DNA of 64,000 bases from Brenneria rubrifaciens (GTDB taxonomy: Bacteria > Pseudomonadota > Gammaproteobacteria > Enterobacterales > Enterobacteriaceae), in the NCBI RefSeq assembly GCF_005484945.1, contig NZ_CP034035.1:1798001-1862000 (forward strand). The letters are read 5' to 3'. The translations under genes and the position numbers were made by a program. Below the pieces are notes generated by a model. It searched no databases. It was given only the letters and a program-made list of their open reading frames with translations, and had not been told where the DNA came from. Below, one piece after another: positions 55,858-64,000 of the stretch. The number at the start of each line of letters is the position of its first letter. Within the stretch, counting starts at the first letter, position 1.

Positions 55858-56790
55858 ATGAATATGGCATTGTCTAATCTGTTACCTATATTTATTGCTT
55901 TTGTCCTGGGTTTGAATTTAAAAAGAGTTTACGAAAGAGTAAATATGGGGCTTGTCGATAAAATATCGAATATTTGTCTGTATCTCCTTCTTGTCTTGAT
56001 GGGGGTAACGATTGGATTGATTCCCGATATTATGCAAAATCTAAGCAAGGTAGGTATTAATGCTTTAAGCATCGCGGCCGGTTCATCTCTTTCTATCGCT
56101 ATTGTTTTAAAAGTCCTTCACATCAAAATCCGCGCTATTGAGGATAAGGGAGAGTTGGAAAAAGGGCAAGCAACAGCCTTTGATATCATGGGCTATATAA
56201 CAGATCCCCTTGTGTTGGCGGGTTTGGTTGTTTTGGGCTTTTTTGCTGGATATAGGGGGGTTATCCCGTCAATAAACTATGAAATGACGATATCTTTTTT
56301 TCTTTATTTGCTGATTTTTACGATAGCGATAAAGATATCGTATTCGGGTATTAGTCTGAAAGAGATCTTCTTGAATAAACAAAACCTGGTAATGACATTT
56401 TTCACTGTGATAGCCTCTTATTTTGGCGCGGCTATCGTCTCTCTATTTATTCCATTGTCTCTTACCCAAAGTCTAGCGGTAAGCTCCGGTTTTGGATGGT
56501 ATACCCTTTCCGGTATTATGTTCACTAAGATGGGCGATCCGCTGTTAGGGTCTGTGGCGTTTTTATGTGACCTTTTTAGAGAAGCTATCGCATTTCTTCT
56601 GATACCAACCTTATCAAGGATAGGCAATGAGAATATAGCGATTGGTGTTGCTGGTTCCACGGCAATGGATGTCACACTTCCTGTGATAGAAAAACATTGC
56701 GGTGTTTCGTATGTGCCAGTAGCGCTTCTTTCCGGCGGTATAATCACAATCATCGTTCCTTTTCTAATTCCGTTTTTCTATTCTCTATAA
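55858..56790 (+). CDS. LysO (YbjE)-type lysine exporter family membrane protein
   Basis: This protein of about 310 residues has about eight membrane helices and LysO-like blocks SSGFGWYTLSGIMFTKMGDP and LGSVAFLCDLFREAIAFLL near residues 212-250. E. coli LysO exports lysine and its toxic analogue. I take the ATG at 55858 (MNMALSNLLPIF); the frame opens 12 codons earlier. The gene is much AT-richer than its right-hand neighbours and may be transferred. Confidence 0.8.
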   Translation: MNMALSNLLPIFIAFVLGLNLKRVYERVNMGLVDKISNICLYLLLVLMGVTIGLIPDIMQNLSKVGINALSIAAGSSLSIAIVLKVLHIKIRAIEDKGELEKGQATAFDIMGYITDPLVLAGLVVLGFFAGYRGVIPSINYEMTISFFLYLLIFTIAIKISYSGISLKEIFLNKQNLVMTFFTVIASYFGAAIVSLFIPLSLTQSLAVSSGFGWYTLSGIMFTKMGDPLLGSVAFLCDLFREAIAFLLIPTLSRIGNENIAIGVAGSTAMDVTLPVIEKHCGVSYVPVALLSGGIITIIVPFLIPFFYSL

Positions 56791-56961
56791 CCCATCCCTA
56801 AATAACCTCAAACGCATAAAAGGCAAGGTCTTTTGCGTTTAGAATCTTTGGCGTTCACTCTTTAGTCACAAACGATAACTATTTTCATTTTATGCTTATC
56901 AAATAGCACGCGAATTGCTTTAATATTGCCATTCTGAATGGTTGCCTGTCGGAGTAAATCT

Positions 56962-58155
56962 GTGTCTCCTCGCTTTTCAACGTTGAACCGTATCCCAAAG
57001 GGAGTATGGGTGCTTGGGGGCGTCAGCTTGTTGATGGATGTTTCCTCAGAAATGATCCACAGCCTGCTGCCGTTATTCATGGCAACCACACTTGGCGCCA
57101 GTGTGTTGATCATTGGCTTGATCGAAGGGCTGGCAGAAGCCACGGCATTAATCATCAAAGTGTTTTCCGGGGTGCTTAGCGATTATCTGGGTAAACGTAA
57201 AGGACTCGCGCTTCTGGGGTATGGACTGGGCGCACTCAGCAAACCGTTTTTTGCGATGGCGTCTTCTTCCGGTCTGGTGCTCGGCGCCCGGCTATTGGAC
57301 AGGGTAGGAAAAGGGATTCGCGGCGCTCCCCGGGATGCTTTAGTGGCCGATGTCACGCCCCCTGAGATTCGCGGTGCTGCTTTTGGCTTGCGACAGTCGC
57401 TGGATACCGTCGGTGCCTTTCTTGGCCCGCTCCTGGCCGTCGGGTTAATGCTGTTATGGCACAATGATTTCCGCGCCGTATTCTGGGTAGCGGTGATCCC
57501 CGGCGTACTCGCGGTTGCGCTGCTTTTTTTCGGGTTGAAGGAACCTGGGTCAGCGATTGTTCATAAACGGAGTAATCCAATACGGCGTGAAAATCTCCGT
57601 CGGCTGGGACGAGATTACTGGTGGGTCGTTGGATTGGGCACCGTGTTTACTTTAGCGCGCTTTAGCGAGGCATTTTTAGTGCTGCGAGCACAGCAGATGG
57701 CTATTCCGCTGGCACTGATCCCGTTGGTGATGGTTGCGATGAATCTGTTATATGCTTTTTCAGCCTATCCGTTTGGCAAGCTATCTGACCGTGTGAGTCA
57801 TACCCGATTGTTGCAGTTGGGGCTGGTGGTACTGATCGTCGCGGACATCGTTCTGGCGTTCATCAATCACTGGTCGGGTGTTCTGCTGGGTGTTGCGCTG
57901 TGGGGTGTCCACTTGGGCATGACTCAGGGATTACTGGCGGCAATGATAGCGAACTCCGCCCCCGTGGATTTACGCGGTACAGCGTACGGCGTATTTAATC
58001 TGATGAGCGGTATCGCATTATTGCTGGCTAGCCTGGGCGCCGGCCTTATTTGGGATTTTTGGGGCGCGCCCTCCACATTCTATGCCGGCGCAGCTATTTG
58101 TGTTGTCACTCTGTTGGGCATGAGGCTTGCTCCCAGAGAGTATCAACGAGCCTGA
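56962..58155 (+). CDS. MFS transporter
   Basis: This major facilitator has about 12 membrane helices and the loop motif DRVGKGIRGAPRDALVADVT between helices 4 and 5, plus SDYLGKRKG after helix 2. The substrate is unknown. The GTG at 56962 follows GGAG by 7 bases and gives 397 residues. The ATG at 56938 has no ribosome-binding site. Length is normal for the family. Confidence 0.82.
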   Translation: MSPRFSTLNRIPKGVWVLGGVSLLMDVSSEMIHSLLPLFMATTLGASVLIIGLIEGLAEATALIIKVFSGVLSDYLGKRKGLALLGYGLGALSKPFFAMASSSGLVLGARLLDRVGKGIRGAPRDALVADVTPPEIRGAAFGLRQSLDTVGAFLGPLLAVGLMLLWHNDFRAVFWVAVIPGVLAVALLFFGLKEPGSAIVHKRSNPIRRENLRRLGRDYWWVVGLGTVFTLARFSEAFLVLRAQQMAIPLALIPLVMVAMNLLYAFSAYPFGKLSDRVSHTRLLQLGLVVLIVADIVLAFINHWSGVLLGVALWGVHLGMTQGLLAAMIANSAPVDLRGTAYGVFNLMSGIALLLASLGAGLIWDFWGAPSTFYAGAAICVVTLLGMRLAPREYQRA

Positions 58156-58214
58156 AATAGCGGTGAAATAGCGAGACGTTATCAAAACAAAAAATGGGGG
58201 GAGGGGCGAACAGT

Positions 58215-58399
58215 GTTACAAAGCGGATCGCACGCAAGGCAAAACGATCCCTCAGGCTACGCTGGAGTTTTGGCTGTGTCGCTCTATGATTGAGATGACG
58301 GATGAAAATTTTCCTGAGATGATTTTTGCACATCCCAGGCTGTCGGGCGCAATGCACGAGGCCATTCTCACAGCTAATGACCAGGCATTGCATCAGTAA
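58215..58399 (+). pseudogene. Possible 3' remnant of a lost gene
   Basis: An open frame without a start reads KTIPQATLEFWLCRSMIEMT and DENFPEMIFAHPRLSGAMHE to a TAA at 58397-58399. It reads like real protein but I do not recognise it, and there is no start codon or ribosome-binding site before it. It lies just before the SDR gene. It may be chance. Confidence 0.3.
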
Positions 58400-58439
58400 T
58401 TATTGATTTTTTTGATCAATAACGAGGTGAGATCAAAGT

Positions 58440-59219
58440 ATGGCTATCGAAAATAAAGTCGCGTTAGTAACCGGTGCCGGGCAGGGGATTGGCCGTGGTA
58501 TCGCACTGCGTTTGGCCAAAGATGGAGCATCGTTAATGCTGGTCGACGTCAATCGTTCCGGTCTGGATACAGTCGCTGCGGAAGTTGAAGCATTGGGGCG
58601 TAAGGCGTCGACGTTTGTTGCCGACATTGCCGACCGCGATCAGGTTTACAAAGCGATCGATCAAGCTGAGCAGCAGTTGGGAGGATTTGACATTATTGTC
58701 AACAATGCGGGAATTGCTCAGGTTCAAGCGCTGGCTGATGTTACCCCGGAAGAGGTCGATCGCATTATGCGTATCAATGTTCAGGGGACACTCTGGGGCA
58801 TTCAGGCCGCAGCGAAGAAATTTATCGACAGAAAACAGAAAGGCAAAATCATTAATGCTTGCTCCATTGCCGGTCATGATGGTTTTGCTTTACTCGGAAT
58901 TTATTCCGCAACGAAATTCGCCGTGCGTGCCTTAACCCAGACCGCCGCCAAAGAGTATGCCAGCCGGGGAATTACGGTGAACGCATATTGTCCGGGGATT
59001 GTCGGCACCAGTATGTGGCAGGAGATAGATCGTCGTTTTTCTGAAATTACCGGCACGCCGCTGGGCGAAACCTACAAAAAGTACGTGGCCGGTATTGCCC
59101 TTGGTCGTGCGGAAACGCCGGAAGATGTGGCTGGACTGGTGTCCTATCTGGCCGGTGCTGACTCCGACTATGTCACCGGTCAGTCCATTCTGATTGATGG
59201 CGGCATTGTTTATCGCTAA
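58440..59219 (+). CDS. Short-chain dehydrogenase, diacetyl/acetoin reductase (2,3-butanediol dehydrogenase) type
   Basis: This 259-residue SDR has TGAGQGIG (11-18), Asp36 after the second strand (NAD preference), NNAG (88-91) and the Ser142/Tyr155/Lys159 triad (CSIAG, YSATK). It resembles BudC-type enzymes that interconvert diacetyl, acetoin and butanediol. The budA/budB genes are not in this window, so the role is a family inference. It is followed by a strong terminator. Confidence 0.85.
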   Translation: MAIENKVALVTGAGQGIGRGIALRLAKDGASLMLVDVNRSGLDTVAAEVEALGRKASTFVADIADRDQVYKAIDQAEQQLGGFDIIVNNAGIAQVQALADVTPEEVDRIMRINVQGTLWGIQAAAKKFIDRKQKGKIINACSIAGHDGFALLGIYSATKFAVRALTQTAAKEYASRGITVNAYCPGIVGTSMWQEIDRRFSEITGTPLGETYKKYVAGIALGRAETPEDVAGLVSYLAGADSDYVTGQSILIDGGIVYR

Positions 59220-59249
59220 GCCCTTTTCCCTGGCCGCCGGGCATACAGC

Positions 59250-59277
59250 AAAAATCCACACAATTGCGTGGATTTTT
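59250..59277 (+). terminator. Terminator after the SDR gene
   Basis: AAAAATCCAC and GTGGATTTTT form a 10-base stem with a CAATTG-containing loop, ending in a T-run 31 bases after the stop. Near-identical hairpins recur at 61627 and 63044. Confidence 0.82.
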
Positions 59278-59345
59278 CTCGGGTGCCGGAGACCCTGCAT
59301 GCAGGATGTCGTCGCCGTCGCTGCACTGTGTGCCGCTAACCGCGA

Positions 59346-60206
59346 CTAAAGATAAGTGTTAAACCAGTCAGTCTGAACGTTGACTACGCGGTCGAAATGT
59401 TCGCCACTGTACATGTCATAGTGGCGAGCTTCCTCTTCAACATGAAGATGCTTTTTATTCGCTTTTACCGCTTCATATAACGCCCGCCCCTGCTCGGGAG
59501 CATTTACAGTATCATTCCCCGCCACAACCACCATTGTCGGACAGGTTACCAGCCTGGCGTTTTCCGCAGGCTTATATTGCAGGGTTTCTCTTACTGTAAG
59601 AAAAGGGATCTTAATATCCATTGCCGGATAGCGAGTTTTATTCGCCTCAAAAAATGCTTTTGATTCTTCATCGCTTAATACACGCGTTATGCCGACAAAC
59701 ATCTCCTTACCGGTGGCGCGCTGTTTCTCTGCCATCTTATTCAACGTAGCCATAAAGCCTGTTTTTTCTTCAACGGACATTTTTCCCGTGACAATCTCTT
59801 CTCCATCAGCAAACGCCATCTGACTGACGATACATTTGATATCAGGATGTTTCGCCGCGGCCCCGAATACATGGCAGCCACCTAATGATGTTCCCCACAG
59901 CCCAATACGGTTCTTATCAATATTCGGTTGATCTTTAACCCATTCAACAACCGTGAGGATGTCTTCGATTTGCATTGCCGGTACAAGACGGCCTCGTTCG
60001 CCGGTACTCGCGCCAAAACCCCTGTAATCGAAGGTAACAGTGCAGAACCCTGAATGCGCAAACGATTCGGCAAACGGCGGTAATAAGATCTCCTGTATGC
60101 CGCAGAATCCGTGGCACAAAATAATGACCGGCGCATTTGCAGTCAATATGGGTTTTCTTAGTGTAAGAGCGATGCCGTTAGGGAGTTGATGCGTTATTGT
60201 TTCCAT
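59346..60206 (-). CDS. Alpha/beta hydrolase
   Basis: This 286-residue hydrolase has the oxyanion block CHGFCGIQEI near residue 31, the nucleophile elbow GTSLGG (Ser107) and a late His (EEARHYDMY) as the third triad member. It resembles uncharacterised serine hydrolases of the peptidase/dienelactone type. It converges on the SDR gene across the terminator. The substrate is unknown. Confidence 0.83.
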   Translation of the reverse strand: METITHQLPNGIALTLRKPILTANAPVIILCHGFCGIQEILLPPFAESFAHSGFCTVTFDYRGFGASTGERGRLVPAMQIEDILTVVEWVKDQPNIDKNRIGLWGTSLGGCHVFGAAAKHPDIKCIVSQMAFADGEEIVTGKMSVEEKTGFMATLNKMAEKQRATGKEMFVGITRVLSDEESKAFFEANKTRYPAMDIKIPFLTVRETLQYKPAENARLVTCPTMVVVAGNDTVNAPEQGRALYEAVKANKKHLHVEEEARHYDMYSGEHFDRVVNVQTDWFNTYL

Positions 60207-60537
60207 TTCGGTGGCTATTCCTTTATTTCAGATAAATAAAATGTTGTGATTCTGAAGCGTTATTAATATAGCCGCTCCATCTGTTGGTTGCCACCATGCT
60301 TTGCCCGATTCAGCGAAATCGACAGATATTGTTCGACCTAACCTGAAACCAATCCGCCGAGCACGACTGAACGCTCTACTCAGTCAATTTATTTGATGCA
60401 TTATGTTAAACATACGGTATTTATTCTCATCTGGTAATGCGTAAAGTAGGGATAACCTAAGGCAGGAACAGGTTTGCTTCATCATGAACGATGCCCCGCC
60501 TACTGATAATTTCCCTGAAAACCAGGATAAACACATC
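60207..60537. other. Divergent promoter gap, no gene seen
   Basis: The 331-base gap between the hydrolase (minus) and the LLM oxidoreductase (plus) must hold both promoters. I see no clear consensus element or RNA gene in it. Confidence 0.5.
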
Positions 60538-61566
60538 ATGAAAAAGATTGGATTTTTGTCATTTGGTCATTGGACGCCGTCGCCGCAGTCTGGAACCCGT
60601 TCGGCCGCTGACGCGCTGCTGCAATCCATCGATCTGGCTGTTGCCGCCGAAGAACTGGGTGCGGACGGAGCCTATTTCAGGGTGCATCACTTTGCCCGGC
60701 AGCTCAGCTCGCCATTTCCCCTGCTGTCAGCGATAGGCGCGAAAACCCGGAGTATTGAAATCGGCACTGGTGTTATCGACATGCGCTATGAAAACCCGCT
60801 GTATATGGCGGAGGATGCAGGGGCGGCGGATTTGATCTCCGGCGGGCGTTTACAGCTTGGTATCAGCCGTGGCTCCCCGGAGCAGGTGATTGATGGCTGG
60901 CGCTATTTTGGTTATGCCCCTTCCGAGGGGGAAAACGAATCTGATATGGCGCGCCGTCACACCGAAGTGCTGTTGGAGATGTTACGTGGCGAGGGCTTTG
61001 CGAAACCTAACCCACAGCCGATGTTCCCGAACCCGCCTGGCCTGTTGCGGCTTGAGCCTCATTCCGAAAGTTTACGCGATCGTATTTGGTGGGGCGCCGG
61101 TTCGAATGCGACAGCGGTGTGGGCTGCGAAACTGGGAATGAACCTGCAAAGTTCCACGTTGAAAGACGATGAAACCGGCGAACCTTTCCACGTTCAGCAG
61201 GCCAAGCAGATCCGTGCGTATCGCGAGGCTTGGGCGGAAGCGGGGCATACACGTACGCCACGTGTCTCGGTCAGCCGCAGCATTTTTGCCCTGATGGATG
61301 ATCGTGACCGGATGTATTTCGGTTCAAACCGTGACGACAGCGATAAGGTCGGTTCTCTTGATGAGAAAACCCGAGCGATTTTCGGGCGCAGCTATGCCGC
61401 CGAACCGGACAAGCTGATCGAGCAACTGAAACAGGATGAAGCGATTGCCGAAGCGGATACGTTATTGCTGACGGTGCCGAATCAACTGGGTGTGGATTAC
61501 AACGTGCATGTTATCGAGTCCATTCTGAAACATGTTGCGCCAGCAATGGGTTGGCGCGACGTATAA
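60538..61566 (+). CDS. LLM-class flavin-dependent oxidoreductase (bacterial luciferase-like)
   Basis: This protein of about 342 residues has the luciferase-like TIM-barrel blocks YFRVHHFARQLSSPFPLLSA and GTGVIDMRYENPLYMAEDAG, followed by GGRLQLGISRGSPE. It uses reduced FMN, probably as a monooxygenase, and would need a flavin reductase such as the one 0.4 kb downstream on the other strand. The ATG at 60538 (MKKIGFLSFG) matches the family start. The frame opens at 60484. Confidence 0.85.
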   Translation: MKKIGFLSFGHWTPSPQSGTRSAADALLQSIDLAVAAEELGADGAYFRVHHFARQLSSPFPLLSAIGAKTRSIEIGTGVIDMRYENPLYMAEDAGAADLISGGRLQLGISRGSPEQVIDGWRYFGYAPSEGENESDMARRHTEVLLEMLRGEGFAKPNPQPMFPNPPGLLRLEPHSESLRDRIWWGAGSNATAVWAAKLGMNLQSSTLKDDETGEPFHVQQAKQIRAYREAWAEAGHTRTPRVSVSRSIFALMDDRDRMYFGSNRDDSDKVGSLDEKTRAIFGRSYAAEPDKLIEQLKQDEAIAEADTLLLTVPNQLGVDYNVHVIESILKHVAPAMGWRDV

Positions 61567-61579
61567 ATTTAAAATGAAA

Positions 61580-61613
61580 AACGCCTCGCATGTTCTACAA
61601 CATGCGAGGCGTT
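61580..61613 (+). terminator. Terminator after the LLM oxidoreductase gene
   Basis: AACGCCTCGCATGTT and AACATGCGAGGCGTT form a perfect 15-base stem with a CTAC loop, 13 bases after the stop. Confidence 0.85.
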
Positions 61614-61626
61614 AAATCTGGAAAAG

Positions 61627-61723
61627 AAAAATCCACGCAACGGCATGGGTTTTATCTATTTTTCTTGTCTTTATGAGATTTACTGAAACCTCATGAAACA
61701 CCAGAAGCCATTTAGACGTTGAA
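61627..61723. repeat. Left copy of a 97-base diverged direct repeat (relic of the ychF 3' end)
   Basis: This copy matches 63043-63139 without gaps at 73 of 97 positions by eye. It contains the hairpin stem and ends in TTAGACGTTGAA, which on the minus strand encodes the YchF C-terminus Phe-Asn-Val-stop. There is no ychF coding region behind it, so it is a relic. Confidence 0.8.
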
Positions 61724-61976
61724 TAGGTTTTTTTGTTTTATCTATTTATATGTGAGACTTTAATTCTGCCATTTAATCCAGCTTGTTAACGTCCTTATTA
61801 TATATCTCGCGGCTTGAGCGGCGCACAGGCCTGCCGGCAGAGGCACGGAGGGGAGGCCGCCACTAATGAATGTTTTTTAATTTATAGTTTTCCTTGCCTT
61901 AAATTTTATTTCCCGCGAATGTCGGGATATTTATTAGATTTTGATTCCACCATCCTCATTGAAAAACTGTCTTTGT
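61724..61976. other. AT-rich intergenic DNA, no gene seen
   Basis: A plus-strand frame at 61814-62167 runs into the flavin reductase gene and looks like chance. No promoter or RNA gene is supported here. Confidence 0.5.
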
Positions 61977-62633
61977 TTATTTCGTCAACTGGCGCGCCTC
62001 CCACTGTTCTTTGGTTAGGGTTTTTACATCAAACTGATCGCGCGTTCTGCAATAGGTATTGCCCCCCATTCGACCAATCACATCCATCAATTGCTGATCG
62101 ATATGCAGATTTTCAGGATTCACCGCGTCGCTGCGCACATAGACGCCGACCACTTCGCCGAGAATGATCTCGCGCGCCGCACCAACCTGCAGCGTGGTAT
62201 GACGGCGGCACTCGAGGGCAGCGGGAGCCGCGAGAATGCGCGGGCTACGCACCATTTTGCCTGGCGTGGTTTCCAGGCCGGCTTCCTGTAACTCATCGAC
62301 CTCCGGGCCAAATTTGATGGCGCAGATCTCCATCTGCTCAACCAGCGCATCGTCAACAATGTGCACGGTGAACTCACCGGTTTCGCGGATGTTGCGCGAG
62401 GTGTCTTTGAAGCGCATGTCGGTATAGTTTTCAACACCAATCGCCACAATGGCCGGATCGTGCGTTAACACGTTGAAGAAGCTAAACGGACCGGCATTGG
62501 GTAGGCCTTCCTTGCTAAGGGTGGTGACCAGCGCCACCGGGCGAGGGATCACCGTGCCGATCAGAATTTTGTAACGCTCACGCTCGCTTAACTCAGCAAA
62601 GTCAAAATAGGTATGTCCTGGCATATCTTTCAT
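61977..62633 (-). CDS. Flavin reductase family protein
   Basis: This 218-residue protein has the split-barrel flavin-binding fold (YKILIGTVIPRPVALVTTLS, PNAGPFSFFNVLTHDPAIVA, MRFKDTSRNIRETGEFTVHI). It would reduce or bind FMN. Its ATG at 62633 overlaps the stop of the truncated M24 gene by 1 base; an ATG three codons on is also possible. It lies within the region bounded by the ychF-end repeats. It may supply reduced FMN to the nearby LLM enzyme (inference). Confidence 0.85.
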   Translation of the reverse strand: MKDMPGHTYFDFAELSERERYKILIGTVIPRPVALVTTLSKEGLPNAGPFSFFNVLTHDPAIVAIGVENYTDMRFKDTSRNIRETGEFTVHIVDDALVEQMEICAIKFGPEVDELQEAGLETTPGKMVRSPRILAAPAALECRRHTTLQVGAAREIILGEVVGVYVRSDAVNPENLHIDQQLMDVIGRMGGNTYCRTRDQFDVKTLTKEQWEARQLTK

Positions 62634-63004
62634 TATTTAACTCCCGCAGCAATGCGATGTGTTTCTAACGGTGTGTGGCGGCTAAGATTCTCAAAGCCAT
62701 CTTTGGTGACAACGTAACAGTCACCAATGTTGCAGCCCGCTTTTAGCGGCTCAATCCATTGAGTATGAAGGACAAATACCATGCCTTCTTCCAGGCGATC
62801 GTAGTTGTGGGATGAGATATTGAAGCTATTCTGTCCACCGGCCATGCCGACGGAATGGCCAAGATTCGGGTTGTGCGGGCCATAAGTGGCGGGATAGACG
62901 TGCATCAATTTACGACCTTGCGCTTCCCAGTCGATATCACGGACATATTGCTGCGGGATCAGACGTGCGCCGCCGTCCGGCATCGGCGCCCAGTTGTACG
63001 GCAT
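62633..63004 (-). pseudogene. 5'-truncated M24-family metallopeptidase (Xaa-Pro dipeptidase type)
   Basis: The open frame gives about 123 residues from the ATG at 63004 (MPYNWAPMPD). It contains the C-terminal M24 blocks NLGHSVGMAGGQNSFNISSH, RLEEGMVFVLHTQWIEP and GCNIGDCYVVTKDGFENLSR. Intact family members have more than 350 residues, so the N-terminal domain and first metal ligands are lost. The break lies just before the ychF terminator. The stop overlaps the flavin reductase start, so the two were one operon. Confidence 0.8.
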
Positions 63005-63042
63005 AGTGCGCGCTTTTGACTTGTATCTCAGACGTATAAATG

Positions 63043-63139
63043 AAAAATCCACGCAATTGCGTGGATTTTAGGGTGTTTGTCAGCCTTGATGAGATTCGAT
63101 GAAACCTCATAAGACAGCTGAAGCTACTTAGACGTTGAA
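63043..63139. repeat. Right copy of the 97-base direct repeat (native ychF 3' end and terminator)
   Basis: This is the functional copy: it includes the last codons of ychF and its terminator palindrome. The left copy is at 61627-61723. Confidence 0.8.
63044..63069 (-). terminator. Terminator of ychF
   Basis: AAAATCCACGCAA and TTGCGTGGATTTT form a perfect 13-base palindrome, 59 bases after the ychF stop, with a T-run on the minus strand. Confidence 0.82.
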
Positions 63140-64000
63140 CAAAAAGTTCATCACGTCGCCATCTTTTACGATGTACTCTTTGCCTTCTGAGCGCATTTTC
63201 CCGGCTTCTTTGGCACCTTGCTCGCCTCTATAGGCAATAAAGTCTTCATAGGAGATGGTTTGTGCGCGGATAAAACCCTTTTCAAAGTCGGTATGAATCT
63301 TGCCTGCCGCCTGCGGCGCGGTAGCGCCGATCGGGATGGTCCAGGCACGGACTTCTTTAACGCCGGCGGTGAAGTAGGTTTGCAGGTTCAGCAGTTCGTA
63401 GCCTGCGCGGATCACACGGTTCAGCCCTGGTTCTTCCAGTCCCAATTCAGCCATAAATTCCGCACGGTCGGCATCGTCCAGTTCAGCGATATCTGATTCA
63501 ACCGCCGCACATACGGCCACGACAACCGAACCTTCTTTTGCCGCAATTTCGCGGACTTTATCGAGGTAGGGGTTATTCTCGAAACCATCTTCGTTAACGT
63601 TAGCGATATACATGGTTGGCTTCAGGGTCAGGAAGCTCAGGTAGCGGATGGCGGCTTTGTCTTCATCCGTCAGATCCAGTGAACGCAGCATACCCGCGTT
63701 TTCCAACTGCGGCAGGCATTTTTCCAGCGCGGCCAGTTCAGCTTTGGCATCTTTATCGCCGCCTTTGGCTCTCTTCTGTACGCGATGTATCGCCCGTTCG
63801 CAGGTGTCGAGGTCAGATAACGCCAACTCGGTGTTGATGACGTCGATATCGTCAGCCGGGTCAACTTTATTATTCACATGGATAATGTTGTCGTTTTCAA
63901 AACAACGTACGACATGGCCGATGGCTTCTGTTTCACGGATGTTGGTCAGAAACTGATTACCCAGCCCTTCGCCCTTAGATGCGCCTTTTACCAGACCGGC
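63128..64000 (-). CDS. ychF: YchF, Obg-like ribosome-binding ATPase, N-terminus outside the window
   Basis: The frame is open from the window edge and reads [20 protein letters not shown] before the in-frame GTG at 63877, so the gene continues beyond 64000. About 290 of 363 residues are present. The helical domain and the C-terminal TGS-like domain ([20 protein letters not shown], ending [11 protein letters not shown]) match YchF closely. YchF binds ribosomes and hydrolyses ATP. The 3' end is duplicated as a relic at 61.7 kb. Confidence 0.96.
   Translation of the reverse strand, partial: AGLVKGASKGEGLGNQFLTNIRETEAIGHVVRCFENDNIIHVNNKVDPADDIDVINTELALSDLDTCERAIHRVQKRAKGGDKDAKAELAALEKCLPQLENAGMLRSLDLTDEDKAAIRYLSFLTLKPTMYIANVNEDGFENNPYLDKVREIAAKEGSVVVAVCAAVESDIAELDDADRAEFMAELGLEEPGLNRVIRAGYELLNLQTYFTAGVKEVRAWTIPIGATAPQAAGKIHTDFEKGFIRAQTISYEDFIAYRGEQGAKEAGKMRSEGKEYIVKDGDVMNFLFNV

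Noticed and set aside
61814..62167. 117-codon plus-strand frame
   Set aside because: Half overlaps the flavin reductase gene antisense; low-complexity start and no family resemblance.

Overview
The window looks like the chromosome of a plant-associated enterobacterium, most likely of the soft-rot/canker family Pectobacteriaceae (Brenneria, Pectobacterium or Dickeya type). The reasons are a group I Hrp type III secretion cluster under HrpL with HrpX/HrpY/HrpS, harpins HrpN and HrpW, and an enterobacterial nif cluster under NifL/NifA. The genus is inferred from gene content and order, not from a marker gene.

Layout. (1) 1-9.2 kb, minus: hrpJ-hrcV-hrpQ-hrcN-hrpO-hrpP-hrcQ-hrcR-hrcS-hrcT, with hrcT cut by the window edge. 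(2) 9.5-13.7 kb, plus: regulators hrpL, hrpX, hrpY, hrpS. (3) 13.8-19.9 kb, plus: hrpA-hrpB-hrcJ-hrpD-hrpE-hrpF-hrpG-hrcC-hrpT-hrpV, then hrpN (20.0-21.0 kb). (4) 21.1-23.6 kb: an IS transposase relic and, on minus, hrpW with a tightly coupled small gene. The dspE/dspF effector locus is not in this window. (5) 23.8-26.4 kb, minus: a GntR/FCD regulator, an M20D amidohydrolase and a small membrane protein. (6) 26.7-52.8 kb: nifHDKTY, a lipoprotein gene, nifENX, an IscA-like gene with nifUSVWZM, a minus-strand rnfABCDGEH-nifF operon, then nifLA and nifBQ. (7) 52.8-64 kb: ordinary and accessory genes, including a GNAT acetyltransferase, an omptin protease, a secreted unknown, a LysO-type exporter, an MFS transporter, an SDR diacetyl/butanediol dehydrogenase, an alpha/beta hydrolase, an LLM flavoprotein, a flavin reductase, a truncated M24 peptidase and ychF (partial).

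Regulation can be read directly. Five hrp boxes precede hrpJ, hrpA, hrpF, hrpN and hrpW. A sigma-54 (-24/-12) element precedes hrpL, consistent with HrpS activation. Sigma-54 elements also precede nifH, nifE, the IscA-like gene, rnfA, nifL and nifB. Several have NifA upstream activator motifs (TGT-N10-ACA). Thus sigma-54 feeds both the virulence and the nitrogen fixation regulons in one 40-kb stretch.

How the parts work together. HrpX/HrpY act on hrpS, HrpS and sigma-54 act on hrpL, and HrpL transcribes the secretion apparatus, pilus and harpins. NifL/NifA control the nif operons. No nifJ is visible in the window. Rnf would supply low-potential electrons to the NifF flavodoxin encoded at the end of its operon, and from there to NifH.

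The most unusual structures are a diverged 29-bp duplication of the hrcJ start that creates a 10-codon leader overlapping hrcJ, an IscA-like gene with altered C-terminal cysteines under its own NifA/sigma-54 promoter, a minus-strand coiled-coil lipoprotein gene inside nif, and an ungapped 97-bp diverged direct repeat of the ychF 3' end flanking a truncated gene module.
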